This document shows positions 34,720 to 43,674 of a stretch of 64,000 bases of DNA, piece by piece. Under the pieces are notes generated by a model. It searched no databases. It had not been told where the DNA came from and saw only the letters and a program-made list of their open reading frames with translations. The number at the start of each line of letters is the position of its first letter. Positions within the stretch are counted from its first letter, which is position 1. Origin of the DNA: OCS116 cluster bacterium AG-435-F03 (GTDB lineage: Bacteria > Pseudomonadota > Alphaproteobacteria > MED-G09). The translations under genes were made by a program, and so were the position numbers. The stretch lies in assembly GCA_003212795.1 (NCBI GenBank), contig QCOV01000002.1:1-64000 (forward strand). Direction: 5' to 3'.

Positions 34720-35619
34720 ATGACATTAAAAAAAACAAGATTTGCACCAAGTCCAAATGGAAAATTGCATTTAGGGCATGCCTTTTCTGCAATTATTTCA
34801 GAGAAATTAGCAAAAAAATTTGATGGTGAATTTATTGTTAGAATTGAAGATATAGATATAGGCAGAAGCTCAAAAGAAAATGAGGAATTAATTCTTACTG
34901 ACTTGAATTGGCTAAATTTAAAGTTTGATAAGAATAATATAAGAAGACAATCAGAATATTTTAATTTGTATGAAACACATTTAAAAAAACTTAGAGACCT
35001 AGATCTAGTTTATCCTTGTTGGGCTACGCGATCAGAAATTAAAAAAACTATAAATAATAATAAAATTAAACATTCAAATTGGCCAATAGACCCTGATGGT
35101 CAGTATATATATCCTGGTATCTATAAAAATATATCCCCTGCTGAGAGATCAGGTATGATGTTAAGTGGTAAAGACTTTTCATGGCGTTTAGATATCGAAA
35201 AAGCCATTAACTATGCCAAAGATAAAATAAAATCGGAAATTTTTTTTAGTGAAATTGGCCTAGAACCTATCGGAAGAAGATTGGCTGAACCTCATTTATA
35301 TGGGGACATTATCATTGCAAGAAAAGATGTTCCGACTTCTTATCACCTAGCAGTAACAGTTGATGATTTTGAGCAAAATATTACTTTGGTGACTAGAGGT
35401 CTTGATATTTACCCAGCTACCTCAATACATCGTTTATTACAAATCATTTTAGACTTCTATGAGCCTCAATGGTTTCATCATAATTTGTTAAGAGATAAAG
35501 AAGGCATTAAATTATCAAAAACATCTAGTTCTAACAGTATCGAGTTTTATAGAAATAAAGGACTCTCAGTTCAAGAAATTAAAAAAAAGATAAACAAAAT
35601 TGAACCATTCCCATTATAA
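34720..35619 (+). CDS. gluQ: Glutamyl-Q tRNA(Asp) synthetase
   Basis: This 299-residue class I synthetase lacks the anticodon-binding domain, as GluQ does. The HIGH-like motif is HLGH (17-20) in RFAPSPNGKLHLGHA and the KMSKS-like motif is KLSKT near the C-terminus. GluQ attaches glutamate to the queuosine base at position 34 of tRNA(Asp). This fits with queG at 61088-62236, which makes the queuosine. The start at 34720 begins MTLKKTRFAPSPNG. Zinc-ligand cysteines of the E. coli enzyme are mostly absent (one Cys in YPCWATRSE), a loss common outside gammaproteobacteria. Confidence 0.92.
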   Translation: MTLKKTRFAPSPNGKLHLGHAFSAIISEKLAKKFDGEFIVRIEDIDIGRSSKENEELILTDLNWLNLKFDKNNIRRQSEYFNLYETHLKKLRDLDLVYPCWATRSEIKKTINNNKIKHSNWPIDPDGQYIYPGIYKNISPAERSGMMLSGKDFSWRLDIEKAINYAKDKIKSEIFFSEIGLEPIGRRLAEPHLYGDIIIARKDVPTSYHLAVTVDDFEQNITLVTRGLDIYPATSIHRLLQIILDFYEPQWFHHNLLRDKEGIKLSKTSSSNSIEFYRNKGLSVQEIKKKINKIEPFPL

Positions 35620-35690
35620 AATTTCTTCTGCGACTTTTTAGTCCTTTTTCTTTTGATTTTGATAATATATTAGTTCTATGAGAAAAAATT

Positions 35691-37322
35691 ATGAATATAG
35701 ATCAAATAGTAAATGAATTAGAAAAAGTATCAGATTTTGGTATTAATTTATTAAACTCTGCTAGAGAAAATGGTGTTTCTATTAAAGAAAAATTTTCTGA
35801 TAATAATCAACATTATTTTCATGGTTTTGCATGGTACGCAACTTACTTCAAGGCAATTGAAACAACATATTATTGGATAAAAGATTTAGCAGAAAAAAAT
35901 ATTTTAACAGACTATGAAATTGAAATTGCAAAAGTAGGTATTGGAGAATTCTGCTTACAAATTATCCATGGTATTCCGATGAGTCAAAATGAGACCATAA
36001 GACCAAATGAAATTTTAATTGATGATAAATTAATCCGAGAATTCCAAGAAGTTTCCAAAGTACTTATAAACGGAAATCTATCTGCATCGAAACAGAAACT
36101 ATGCGAATTAATTCGAAAGAATTCAAATAATGGGATTTCACCAAATTTTGGTTTAGATGAAACATATGAACAGATTCGTCAAGAATTTGCTAAATTTACT
36201 AACGAAAGAATAATTCCTAATGCACACAATTGGCATTTAAATGATGAATTAATCCCTTCGAGTATAATAGACGAAATGGCAGATTTAGGAGTTTTTGGGC
36301 TAACTATTCCAGAAAATTATGGTGGTTTAGGACTAAGCAAGACTGCTATGTGTATTGTTTCCGAAGAATTATCAAGAGGATGGATCGGAACAGGTTCATT
36401 AGGAACAAGATCAGAAATTGCTGCTGAACTTATCCTTATAGGAGGTAATGAGGAACAAAAGAAAAAATTTCTTCCAAAAATAGCAAAAGGAGAAATACTG
36501 CCAACTGCTGTTTTTTCTGAACCAGATATAGGTTCTGATTTAGCTCATTTAAAAACTAGAGCAAATTTAAATGGCAATAACTATGAAGTTACCGGCAATA
36601 AAACATGGATTACACATGGCGCTAGAGCAAATTTAATGACTATGCTCGTAAGAACAAAAAAAGATATAAAGGATCATAACGGTTTATCAATTCTATTAGC
36701 CGAAAAAACTTCCGGAACGGAAGATAATCCATTTCCAGATCAGAATATTAAAGGTGGCGAGATAGAAGTAATTGGTTATAGAGGAATGAAAGAATATGAT
36801 ATTGCCTTTGAAAGATATGAAGTACCATCGGCTCATCTTCTTGGTCAAAAAGAAGGTCAAGGATTTAGACAATTGATGTCAACATTTGAGTCTGCAAGGA
36901 TACAAACTGCTGCTAGAGCATTAGGAGTTTCACAAAATGCCTGTGATTTGGCTCTAAAATACTCACAAGAAAGAGTTCAATTTGGTAAAGAGTTGATAAA
37001 TTTCTCACGAATTAGTGAAAAAATAGCAGCAATGTTTGCTGAAACTATGATAGCTAGACAACTGACTCTATATGCGGCAAGGATTAAAGACACAGGACAA
37101 AGATGTGATATGGAAGCAGGCATGTCGAAGCTGTTAGCTGCAAGGACTGCTTGGGCTTCAGCTGATAGTGCTCTTCAGGTTCATGGTGGGATTGGATTTG
37201 CAAGCGAAACACCTATAAGTAGGATACTAGCGGATTCAAGAATCTTAAGTATTTTTGAAGGTACCGCAGAAATACAAGCACAAGTAATTGCAAAAAGACT
37301 TTTTGAAAGTAATAATAGATAA
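35691..37322 (+). CDS. Acyl-CoA dehydrogenase, methylsuccinyl-CoA dehydrogenase-like (Mcd)
   Basis: The 543-residue protein has an acyl-CoA dehydrogenase core at about residues 155-543 preceded by an extra helical N-terminal domain of about 150 residues. This two-part layout and length match methylsuccinyl-CoA dehydrogenase (Mcd) of the ethylmalonyl-CoA pathway. Core motifs are IPENYGGLGLSKTAMCIVSEELSRG, AVFSEPDIGSDLAHL, GNKTWITHGAR, ESARIQTAARALGVSQ, QVHGGIGFASETPISRI and FEGTAEIQAQVIA. Mcd oxidises (2S)-methylsuccinyl-CoA to mesaconyl-CoA. The adenosyltransferase (37893) and EtfBA (38606) just downstream supply B12 and electron transfer, consistent with that pathway. The substrate is inferred from recalled similarity, not proved. 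Confidence 0.75.
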   Translation: MNIDQIVNELEKVSDFGINLLNSARENGVSIKEKFSDNNQHYFHGFAWYATYFKAIETTYYWIKDLAEKNILTDYEIEIAKVGIGEFCLQIIHGIPMSQNETIRPNEILIDDKLIREFQEVSKVLINGNLSASKQKLCELIRKNSNNGISPNFGLDETYEQIRQEFAKFTNERIIPNAHNWHLNDELIPSSIIDEMADLGVFGLTIPENYGGLGLSKTAMCIVSEELSRGWIGTGSLGTRSEIAAELILIGGNEEQKKKFLPKIAKGEILPTAVFSEPDIGSDLAHLKTRANLNGNNYEVTGNKTWITHGARANLMTMLVRTKKDIKDHNGLSILLAEKTSGTEDNPFPDQNIKGGEIEVIGYRGMKEYDIAFERYEVPSAHLLGQKEGQGFRQLMSTFESARIQTAARALGVSQNACDLALKYSQERVQFGKELINFSRISEKIAAMFAETMIARQLTLYAARIKDTGQRCDMEAGMSKLLAARTAWASADSALQVHGGIGFASETPISRILADSRILSIFEGTAEIQAQVIAKRLFESNNR

Positions 37323-37380
37323 TTATTATAAATTTTTGAAAAATGATTTATGTTTAATATTCTTTTTCGAGAGACAAAAA

Positions 37381-37893
37381 ATGATTACAAAAAAAATATT
37401 TAAAATTACTCTAATTTCCTTATTCCTGCCCTTAAGTTTTTTGCAAGGAGCAGAATATCGTATTGGTTTGTCAATGCACGATGTTGAGAGAAGAGTTGAG
37501 GGAGGCCCTGCCTTATCTATTGAAAAAGTTTTCGATAGGCCAGAATGGTGGCACAGATTTGCTGGCAATCCTCACATCGGAACTCAACTAAGCCTTGCAA
37601 ACCATACTCACTTATTTTACGCAGGCTCAACATGGAATTTATTTAATAAAAATAGGTTTTCTGGTGAACTCGCTTTTGGTGCAGCAATACATACAGGTAA
37701 CAATGAAATAAAAGATGGTGAATTAGGATACGGTTGTAAAGTGAATTTTAGAGAACTGATAGCATTTGGTTATGATATAAACGATACTCAAAAAATTCAG
37801 CTTAGCGCACAACATATGTCTAATGGTAGTTTATGTGATCCCAATCAAGGACTTACAAGTGTTGGGTTAAGATTTGCCTGGAAACTGAATTAA
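37381..37893 (+). CDS. PagL-like outer-membrane acyl hydrolase (lipid A 3-O-deacylase-related)
   Basis: The 170-residue protein starts with a signal peptide (MITKKIFKITLISLFLPLSFLQG). A beta-barrel-like sequence follows, ending in aromatic LRFAWKLN. The PagL-type H-x-S-N-G motif is present (QHMSNGSLCDPNQGLTSVGLRFAW). The third member of the Pseudomonas PagL triad (Glu) is not where expected, so activity is uncertain; many alphaproteobacterial relatives share this pattern. The start is ATG 37381 behind GAGAG. An upstream frame to 37288 lacks a signal peptide at its start. The stop overlaps the next ATG by one base. Confidence 0.72.
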   Translation: MITKKIFKITLISLFLPLSFLQGAEYRIGLSMHDVERRVEGGPALSIEKVFDRPEWWHRFAGNPHIGTQLSLANHTHLFYAGSTWNLFNKNRFSGELAFGAAIHTGNNEIKDGELGYGCKVNFRELIAFGYDINDTQKIQLSAQHMSNGSLCDPNQGLTSVGLRFAWKLN

Positions 37894-38495
37894 TGATTCG
37901 ATTAACAAAAATTTACACTAGAACAGGTGATAAAGGTGAAACAAGTCTTGGTGATGGTTCTAGGGTTTCTAAAGAGGATAATAGAGTAGAGGCCTATGGA
38001 ACAGTTGATGAGGCAAATTCAATTATTGGTCTTGTCCGAACAAAAACAAAACAAGCTGAATTGATATTATTAGATAATATTTTAGCAACAATTCAAAATG
38101 AGCTCTTTGATTTAGGAGCTGAATTATCAATTCCTATTAATAATGAAAATATGGAAATGTTAGAAAGAACTAAGATTACAGAAAAACAAATCGAAAGGTT
38201 AGAAAATGAGATTGATCAACTGAATGCTAACCTATCCGATCTTGAATCCTTTATACTTCCTGGTGGTACATTGGCATCTTCATACTTACATTTAGCCAGA
38301 ACAGTTGTTCGTAAAGCCGAGAGATTAATGGTAAAGATGGATAACTTAGAAAAAAACTCTGTTTCTGACACAGCCCTAAAATATATTAACAGACTTTCGG
38401 ATCTTCTTTTTGTAGCCGCCAGATATGCCAATCAATCTGATATTGGTGGAACAGGAGATGTTTTATGGAAACCGGGAAGCTCAAGAGAGGAGTAG
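37893..38495 (+). CDS. Cob(I)alamin adenosyltransferase, PduO type
   Basis: The 200-residue helical protein has the PduO signature: KIYTRTGDKGETSLGDGSRVSKED at the N-terminus (ATP site), AYGTVDEANSIIG, and the C-terminal RLSDLLFVAARYAN. It transfers the adenosyl group from ATP to Co(I) of cobalamin, giving coenzyme B12 for mutases such as methylmalonyl- or ethylmalonyl-CoA mutase. It overlaps the PagL-like stop by one base and precedes etfB after 110 bases. Its link to the Mcd-like gene upstream is by pathway logic. No cobalamin mutase is in this window. Confidence 0.93.
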   Translation: MIRLTKIYTRTGDKGETSLGDGSRVSKEDNRVEAYGTVDEANSIIGLVRTKTKQAELILLDNILATIQNELFDLGAELSIPINNENMEMLERTKITEKQIERLENEIDQLNANLSDLESFILPGGTLASSYLHLARTVVRKAERLMVKMDNLEKNSVSDTALKYINRLSDLLFVAARYANQSDIGGTGDVLWKPGSSREE

Positions 38496-38539
38496 AGCAT
38501 TACACTTAAAGAAATTACATAAACTTTTAAACTGAGTTA

Positions 38540-38568
38540 TTGACACTTCATGTTAGGGGTTTTAATTT
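38540..38568 (+). promoter_or_regulatory. Candidate sigma-70 promoter for etfBA
   Basis: TTGACA (38540-38545), a 17-base spacer and TAATTT (38563-38568) lie about 37 bases before the etfB ATG (38606). This would let etfBA be transcribed separately from the adenosyltransferase gene. The -35 is perfect and the -10 shares four of six bases with consensus. Confidence 0.5.
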
Positions 38569-38605
38569 CCCGTTAATTTATTTTCAAATTTTTTTGGAGT
38601 TAATA

Positions 38606-39355
38606 ATGAAAATAATTGTACCTATTAAAAGGGTTGTAGACTACAACGTTAAAATAAGAGTCAAATCTGATCAATCAGGTGTAGAACTTGATAATGTCAA
38701 GATGTCAATGAACCCATTTGATGAGATTGCTGTTGAAGAGGCAATTAGACTAAAAGAAGCAGGTACTGCTGAAGAAATTATTGCTCTTTCAATAGGACCT
38801 CAGCAGGCACAAGAAACAATTAGAACTGCTCTTGCTATGGGTGCTGATCGCGGGATTCTTATAAAATCAGATCAAAATGTTTCGCCTTTGAATGTTGCAA
38901 AAATTATAAAAGCAGTAGCAGAAGAAGAAAATCCTGATTTAATAATTTTAGGAAAACAAGCAATTGATGATGATTCAAATCAAACAGGTCAAATGTTATC
39001 TGCCTTATTGGGCTGGTCTCAAGGTACATTTGCATCTGAAATTAAATTGGAAAATGATAAATTATTAGTAACTAGAGAGGTTGATGGGGGACTACAAACA
39101 ATAAAACTTAGTATGCCATCAATCGTAACTACTGATTTAAGACTTAATGAACCTAGATATGCATCACTTCCTAATATTATGAAGGCTAAGAAAAAAGAAA
39201 TTGCTGAAAAAAATCCTGAAGATTTAAATATTTCTATTGAACAGAATTTAGAAATTATAAAAGTTTCAGAGCCAGCTCAAAGGGAAGCTGGTGTAAAAGT
39301 TGAAACAGTTGATGAATTAGTAGACAAATTAAAAAATGAAGCAGGAGTTATTTAA
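38606..39355 (+). CDS. etfB: Electron transfer flavoprotein subunit beta
   Basis: EtfB with EtfA carries electrons from acyl-CoA dehydrogenases to ETF-ubiquinone oxidoreductase. The 249-residue protein begins [20 protein letters not shown]. It has the [15 protein letters not shown] and [10 protein letters not shown] segments and the late [19 protein letters not shown] signature of EtfB. The ATG at 38606 follows GGAGTT; an upstream in-frame start at 38540 lies in the candidate promoter and adds non-conserved residues. The stop overlaps the etfA ATG by one base. Confidence 0.95.
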   Translation: MKIIVPIKRVVDYNVKIRVKSDQSGVELDNVKMSMNPFDEIAVEEAIRLKEAGTAEEIIALSIGPQQAQETIRTALAMGADRGILIKSDQNVSPLNVAKIIKAVAEEENPDLIILGKQAIDDDSNQTGQMLSALLGWSQGTFASEIKLENDKLLVTREVDGGLQTIKLSMPSIVTTDLRLNEPRYASLPNIMKAKKKEIAEKNPEDLNISIEQNLEIIKVSEPAQREAGVKVETVDELVDKLKNEAGVI

Positions 39356-40284
39356 TGACAACATTATTAATCGCAGAACATGATAATAACAGTATCAGTG
39401 ACTCAGTAAGGAAAGCTATTACTGCAGCCCATGAAATAGGTGAACAGGTAGATATATTAGTTGCTGGAAAGGATTGTAATTCTGCTGCAGAAGAAGCTGC
39501 AAAAATTTCTGGAGTAAATAAAGTCTTAACTTGTGACAATGATATTTATGCAAAACATTTAGCTGAACCATATGCGGATCTAATTGTTTCTCTATCAAGT
39601 AAATATAATACTTTTATAGCCCCAGCAACGACGACGAGTAAAAATTTCATGCCAAGAGTTGCTGCTCTCCTTGATGTTCCTCAGGTTTCAGACATAATAT
39701 CAGTTATTGATAATCAGACATTTGAACATCCAATTTATGCAGGAAATGCTATTGAGACAGTAAAATTATTAGCAGAAAAAAAGGTTATTACAGTAAGAGC
39801 AACTGCTTTTCAGGCTGCTGAAGATCAAGAAGCTGTTAATATTGAGGCAATCGACTCAACATCTAGTCCAGAATTATCTGAGTATATATCTGAAGAATTG
39901 ACTGAATCAGATAGACCTGAGCTTACATCAGCTAAAATTATCATATCTGGTGGAAGAGGAATGCAATCAGGCGATAATTTTGTATTATTAGAAACTATAG
40001 CGGATAAATTAGGTGCTGCAGTTGGTGCATCACGTGCAGCTGTTGATGCTGGATTTGTTCCAAATGATTATCAAGTTGGTCAAACTGGCAAAGTTGTTGC
40101 CCCTGAACTATATATTGCAGTAGGAATTTCTGGTGCTATTCAACATTTAGCTGGCATGAAAGACTCGAAAATTATTGTTGCTATTAATAAAGATGAAGAA
40201 GCGCCAATTTTTCAGGTAGCAGACTATGGTTTAGTTGCAGATTTATTTAAAGCAATACCAGAGTTGGAAACAGCATTGGGTTAG
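39355..40284 (+). CDS. etfA: Electron transfer flavoprotein subunit alpha
   Basis: The 309-residue protein holds the FAD. It shows an N-terminal Rossmann-like domain starting [22 protein letters not shown]. The FAD-binding C-terminal part contains ISGGRGMQSGDNF, LGAAVGASRAAVDAGF, QVGQTGKVVAPELYIAVGISGAIQH and INKDEEAPIF. It serves both acyl-CoA dehydrogenases of this window. It is coupled to etfB by a one-base overlap (TAATG) and converges on the TlpA-like gene, seven bases apart. Confidence 0.96.
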   Translation: MTTLLIAEHDNNSISDSVRKAITAAHEIGEQVDILVAGKDCNSAAEEAAKISGVNKVLTCDNDIYAKHLAEPYADLIVSLSSKYNTFIAPATTTSKNFMPRVAALLDVPQVSDIISVIDNQTFEHPIYAGNAIETVKLLAEKKVITVRATAFQAAEDQEAVNIEAIDSTSSPELSEYISEELTESDRPELTSAKIIISGGRGMQSGDNFVLLETIADKLGAAVGASRAAVDAGFVPNDYQVGQTGKVVAPELYIAVGISGAIQHLAGMKDSKIIVAINKDEEAPIFQVADYGLVADLFKAIPELETALG

Positions 40285-40291
40285 TTTAAAT

Positions 40292-40849
40292 TTAAGAATT
40301 CTTTAATTTAGCAATAAATTTTATTACCTCTTTAGAATCCCATTCGAAGTCACCATTATATCTTCCAATTTCTTTTCCATTTTTGTCAAAGAGAATTGTT
40401 ATTGGTAATCCCTTTGCATTAATATGTTTTCCAACCATAGTTGTTGGATCATGGTAGTTACTTAAATTTTTTATATTAATTTCTTTAAGGAAATTATCAA
40501 CTTTAGAAAAATCTGTTCTTTCAACTGACACAATAATAACCTGAAAATTTTCATCACCCATTTCTTCCTGTAAATTATCAAGTGAAGGCATCTCTACTCT
40601 ACATGGCAAACACCATGTGGCCCAAAAATTCATCAAGATAAACTTTCCACTGAAATCGGATATGTTATACTTGTTACCTTCTGAGTCGTTAAATTCAACA
40701 ATATCAAATTTTGATAATGGATCGGGCTCAGAAAGTTTAAAATGTTCTGAGTCATTATTGAACAAACCAGTAGAATAAGAAACTATTAATAGTAAGCTGC
40801 AGGAGATGATTAACAAAAATATAATTAATTTCTTTTTTGACTTAAACAT
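40292..40849 (-). CDS. TlpA/ResA-type thioredoxin-like protein
   Basis: The 185-residue protein has an N-terminal membrane anchor (about residues 8-26). A periplasmic thioredoxin fold follows, with C80-L-P-C83 in FWATWCLPCRVEM and a cis-proline-like GLPITILFD. TlpA relatives reduce cytochrome c apoproteins or cofactors. It is divergent from argH, 41 bases between start codons; TlpA next to argH is a common alphaproteobacterial arrangement. It converges on etfA. Confidence 0.9.
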   Translation of the reverse strand: MFKSKKKLIIFLLIISCSLLLIVSYSTGLFNNDSEHFKLSEPDPLSKFDIVEFNDSEGNKYNISDFSGKFILMNFWATWCLPCRVEMPSLDNLQEEMGDENFQVIIVSVERTDFSKVDNFLKEINIKNLSNYHDPTTMVGKHINAKGLPITILFDKNGKEIGRYNGDFEWDSKEVIKFIAKLKNS

Positions 40850-40890
40850 GAGAGTTCTATAGAGAGGTTTTTTTTAAATTAAAAGTAAAT

Positions 40891-42297
40891 ATGGCAAGAA
40901 AAATACAAAAAAATAAAATGTGGGGGGGTAGATTCAATACCGATCAAGATAAAATAATGCTTGAAATGAACTCTTCTATTGAATTCGACTCTAGGCTTTA
41001 TCTTGAAGATATTATTGCCTCGATTGCGCATGCAAAAATGCTGGGAAAAAAGAAGATAATTTCTTCGGTAGAATCACAAAAAATTATATCTGGTTTAAAG
41101 AAGATCAAAATTGAGTTTGAGAAGGGTATTTTTAATTTAGATCCACTTCTAGAAGATATACATATGAACATTGAAGCAAATCTTCAAAAAAAAATTGGCA
41201 ATGTAGCTAAGAAACTTCATACCGGTAGATCAAGAAATGATCAGGTAGCAACTGATATGAGATTATATATGAGGAAACAATGCCAAGAAATTATAAAAAA
41301 GATTACAATGATTCAAAAAGAATTAAGTAAAAAAGCTAATAAATATTATGATTTTATTATGCCAGGATTTACTCATATGCAAATTGCTCAACCTGTTACA
41401 TTTGGTCACCATCTCCTTGCTTATGTAGAAATGCTCGAGAGAGATAAAAATAGATTTCATGATGCTTTAAAAAGGATTAATCAGAGCCCTCTTGGCGCTG
41501 CAGCATTAGCGGGTACTACCTTTCCAATTGACAGAGAAATGACATCCAAAGCTCTAGGTTTCACAAATCCTATGGCTAATTCGATTGATGCAGTTTCATC
41601 AAGAGATTTTATTATTGAGCCTTTAGCCGCCGCATCAATACTTGCTTCTCATCTTTCAAGGTTTTCTGAAGAAATTATACTTTGGGTCTCTGAAGGTTTT
41701 GATTTCATTGAATTACCCGATAGCCTTGCGACAGGATCATCAATAATGCCTCAAAAGAAGAACCCTGATATTGCAGAATTAGTTAGAGGAAAGAATGGAA
41801 GAGTTATCGGTGCATTAATGTCAATTCTTGTTGTTATGAAGGGATTACCATTAGCATATTCAAAAGATCTTCAAGAAGATAAAGAATTAACATTTGATGC
41901 TATAGATAATATTTTGAATTCTCTTGAAGCAATAAATGCCATCATAAAAAAATTAAAACCTAAAAAAGAAAATTTATCCTCTGCCGCACAGAAGAGTTAC
42001 TCTACAGCTACTGATTTAGCAGATTGGCTTGTTTCTAACTTAAATATTCCTTTTAGAGAAGCTCATAAAATAACTGGAAATATAGTCAGATATTGTGAAA
42101 AAAAGAAAATTAAACTATCTGAACTAACAATAAAAGAGCTTAAAAGTTTTAATAAAAAGATTAATGATGATATTTTTAATGTGCTGGATGCTGAACAATC
42201 TGTTAATCAAAAAAAGTCTTTTGGTAGCACATCTCCATTAATGGTAAAAAAATCAGCAGCAAAATGGATAAAAAAACTACAGAATGAAAAAAAATAG
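40891..42297 (+). CDS. argH: Argininosuccinate lyase
   Basis: ArgH splits argininosuccinate to arginine and fumarate. The 468-residue protein has the WGGRF start motif, HTGRSRNDQVATDMRLY, the QIAQPVTFGHHLLAY stretch and the GSSIMPQKKNPDIAELVRGK signature loop at about residues 278-297. A basic N-terminal extension (ARKIQKNKM) precedes WGGRF. Its last 14 bases overlap a small lipoprotein gene. ArgJ at the left edge of the window is the other arginine gene. Confidence 0.97.
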   Translation: MARKIQKNKMWGGRFNTDQDKIMLEMNSSIEFDSRLYLEDIIASIAHAKMLGKKKIISSVESQKIISGLKKIKIEFEKGIFNLDPLLEDIHMNIEANLQKKIGNVAKKLHTGRSRNDQVATDMRLYMRKQCQEIIKKITMIQKELSKKANKYYDFIMPGFTHMQIAQPVTFGHHLLAYVEMLERDKNRFHDALKRINQSPLGAAALAGTTFPIDREMTSKALGFTNPMANSIDAVSSRDFIIEPLAAASILASHLSRFSEEIILWVSEGFDFIELPDSLATGSSIMPQKKNPDIAELVRGKNGRVIGALMSILVVMKGLPLAYSKDLQEDKELTFDAIDNILNSLEAINAIIKKLKPKKENLSSAAQKSYSTATDLADWLVSNLNIPFREAHKITGNIVRYCEKKKIKLSELTIKELKSFNKKINDDIFNVLDAEQSVNQKKSFGSTSPLMVKKSAAKWIKKLQNEKK

Positions 42298-42412
42298 CAT
42301 CATAATTATCATGTTTATAATTCTATTATCTGGATGTGGCAGAAAAGGAGATTTATTGCCACCTCCATCAAGCAATATTAATCCTGTTGGAATATTCCTC
42401 GAAGGTAAGTAA
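42284..42412 (+). CDS. lptM: Small LptM-type lipoprotein (YifL-like)
   Basis: This 42-residue protein is encoded between argH and lysA. It reads MKKNSIIIIMFIILLSGCGRK then GDLLPPPSSN. LSGC is a lipobox with Cys18 as the lipid-modified residue, and GRKGDLLPPP matches the short conserved patch of LptM, which helps LptD mature in the outer membrane. It overlaps the argH stop by 14 bases and ends two bases before the lysA ATG. Small proteins like this are often missed by gene callers. The argH-lptM-lysA order is conserved across proteobacteria. Confidence 0.85.
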   Translation: MKKNSIIIIMFIILLSGCGRKGDLLPPPSSNINPVGIFLEGK

Positions 42413-42414
42413 TT

Positions 42415-43674
42415 ATGTATTCTTACAAAAATAAAAATCTTCACTGTGAAAATATAAATTTAATTGAGTTGTCAAAAAAAATTGGTTCACCATTCTATTG
42501 TTATTCTTCTAAAATACTTGAAAGTAAATATAGTGAACTTACTGATGCTTTTAAAGAAGAAGACCTCCTTGTTTGTTTTTCATTAAAAGCTAATTCAAAC
42601 CAATCAATTATAAAAACATTCTCTTCATTGGGCTCTGGAGCAGATGTGGTTTCAATTGGAGAGCTTAAAAGAGCTTTAAAGGCAAAAATACCGCCCAATA
42701 AAATTGTTTTTTCTGGCGTCGGTAAAAATACTGATGAAATCATATTTGCAATTAAAAATAAGATATTAATGATTAATGTTGAATCTATTTCTGAGCTCAA
42801 ACAAATTTCAACACAAGCAGCAAATCTAAATATGATTGCTCCAATATCACTAAGAGTTAATCCTGATATCGAAGCTGGTGGAAATGAAAAAATTTCTACA
42901 GGAAAGAAGCAAGACAAATTTGGTATTTCCATTAAAGAAGCGATTGATGTTTATGAACTTGCGTCAAATCTAGATAATATTGAAATTAAAGGTATTGATG
43001 TGCACATTGGAAGTCAAATTAATGATTTAGAACCCTTCGAAAAAACTTTTAATAGTATTGTTGAAACTATAACTAAATTAAAAGATAAAAATATTGATAT
43101 TGATATAATCGATATAGGAGGAGGTTTAGGAATTAATTATACTGATGAAAAAGCCCTAAATATTAAAGATTATGCAGCATTAGTTTCAAAAAAATTAGGA
43201 TCATTAAACAAGAAGATCATAATTGAACCTGGACGATTTTTAACAGCTGAGTCAGGTATACTCGTAACAAAAATAATTTATATTAAAGAGAATGAGTCTA
43301 AAAAATTTATCATCGTTGATGCAGCTATGAATGATTTTATAAGGCCATCTTTATATGGATCATTGCACAATGCTCTTCCAATAATTGAAAATGATAAAGA
43401 AAGACCTATAGAAAGTTATGATGTAGTTGGACCTATCTGTGAAACAGGAGATTTTTTTATAAAAGACTTCAAAACTTCACAACTTTTAGAAAGGGATCTT
43501 TTAGCTATTACAAATGTTGGCGCTTATGGTTCTGTTTTATCATCAAATTATAATTCGAGGCCTTCAATCGCAGAAATAATTATTAAAGACGATAGTTATT
43601 CTGTAATAAAGAAGAGGCAAGATATAGAAGAAATGATTGATCAGGATAGCTTAGCTGATTGGCAAGAGAATTAA
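42415..43674 (+). CDS. lysA: Diaminopimelate decarboxylase
   Basis: LysA is the last step of lysine synthesis, decarboxylating meso-diaminopimelate with PLP. The 419-residue protein has the PLP lysine in VCFSLKAN (K58), DIGGGLGINY, EPGRFLTAESG and the CETGDFF active-site cysteine segment of the partner subunit. The ATG at 42415 lies two bases after the lptM stop. It converges with the zinc-ribbon gene, overlapping by four bases. Confidence 0.97.
   Translation: MYSYKNKNLHCENINLIELSKKIGSPFYCYSSKILESKYSELTDAFKEEDLLVCFSLKANSNQSIIKTFSSLGSGADVVSIGELKRALKAKIPPNKIVFSGVGKNTDEIIFAIKNKILMINVESISELKQISTQAANLNMIAPISLRVNPDIEAGGNEKISTGKKQDKFGISIKEAIDVYELASNLDNIEIKGIDVHIGSQINDLEPFEKTFNSIVETITKLKDKNIDIDIIDIGGGLGINYTDEKALNIKDYAALVSKKLGSLNKKIIIEPGRFLTAESGILVTKIIYIKENESKKFIIVDAAMNDFIRPSLYGSLHNALPIIENDKERPIESYDVVGPICETGDFFIKDFKTSQLLERDLLAITNVGAYGSVLSSNYNSRPSIAEIIIKDDSYSVIKKRQDIEEMIDQDSLADWQEN

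Noticed and set aside
38540-38605. Longer etfB from an upstream TTG
   Set aside because: It would run through the candidate promoter and add 22 residues not found in EtfB; the ATG at 38606 has a good GGAG site.
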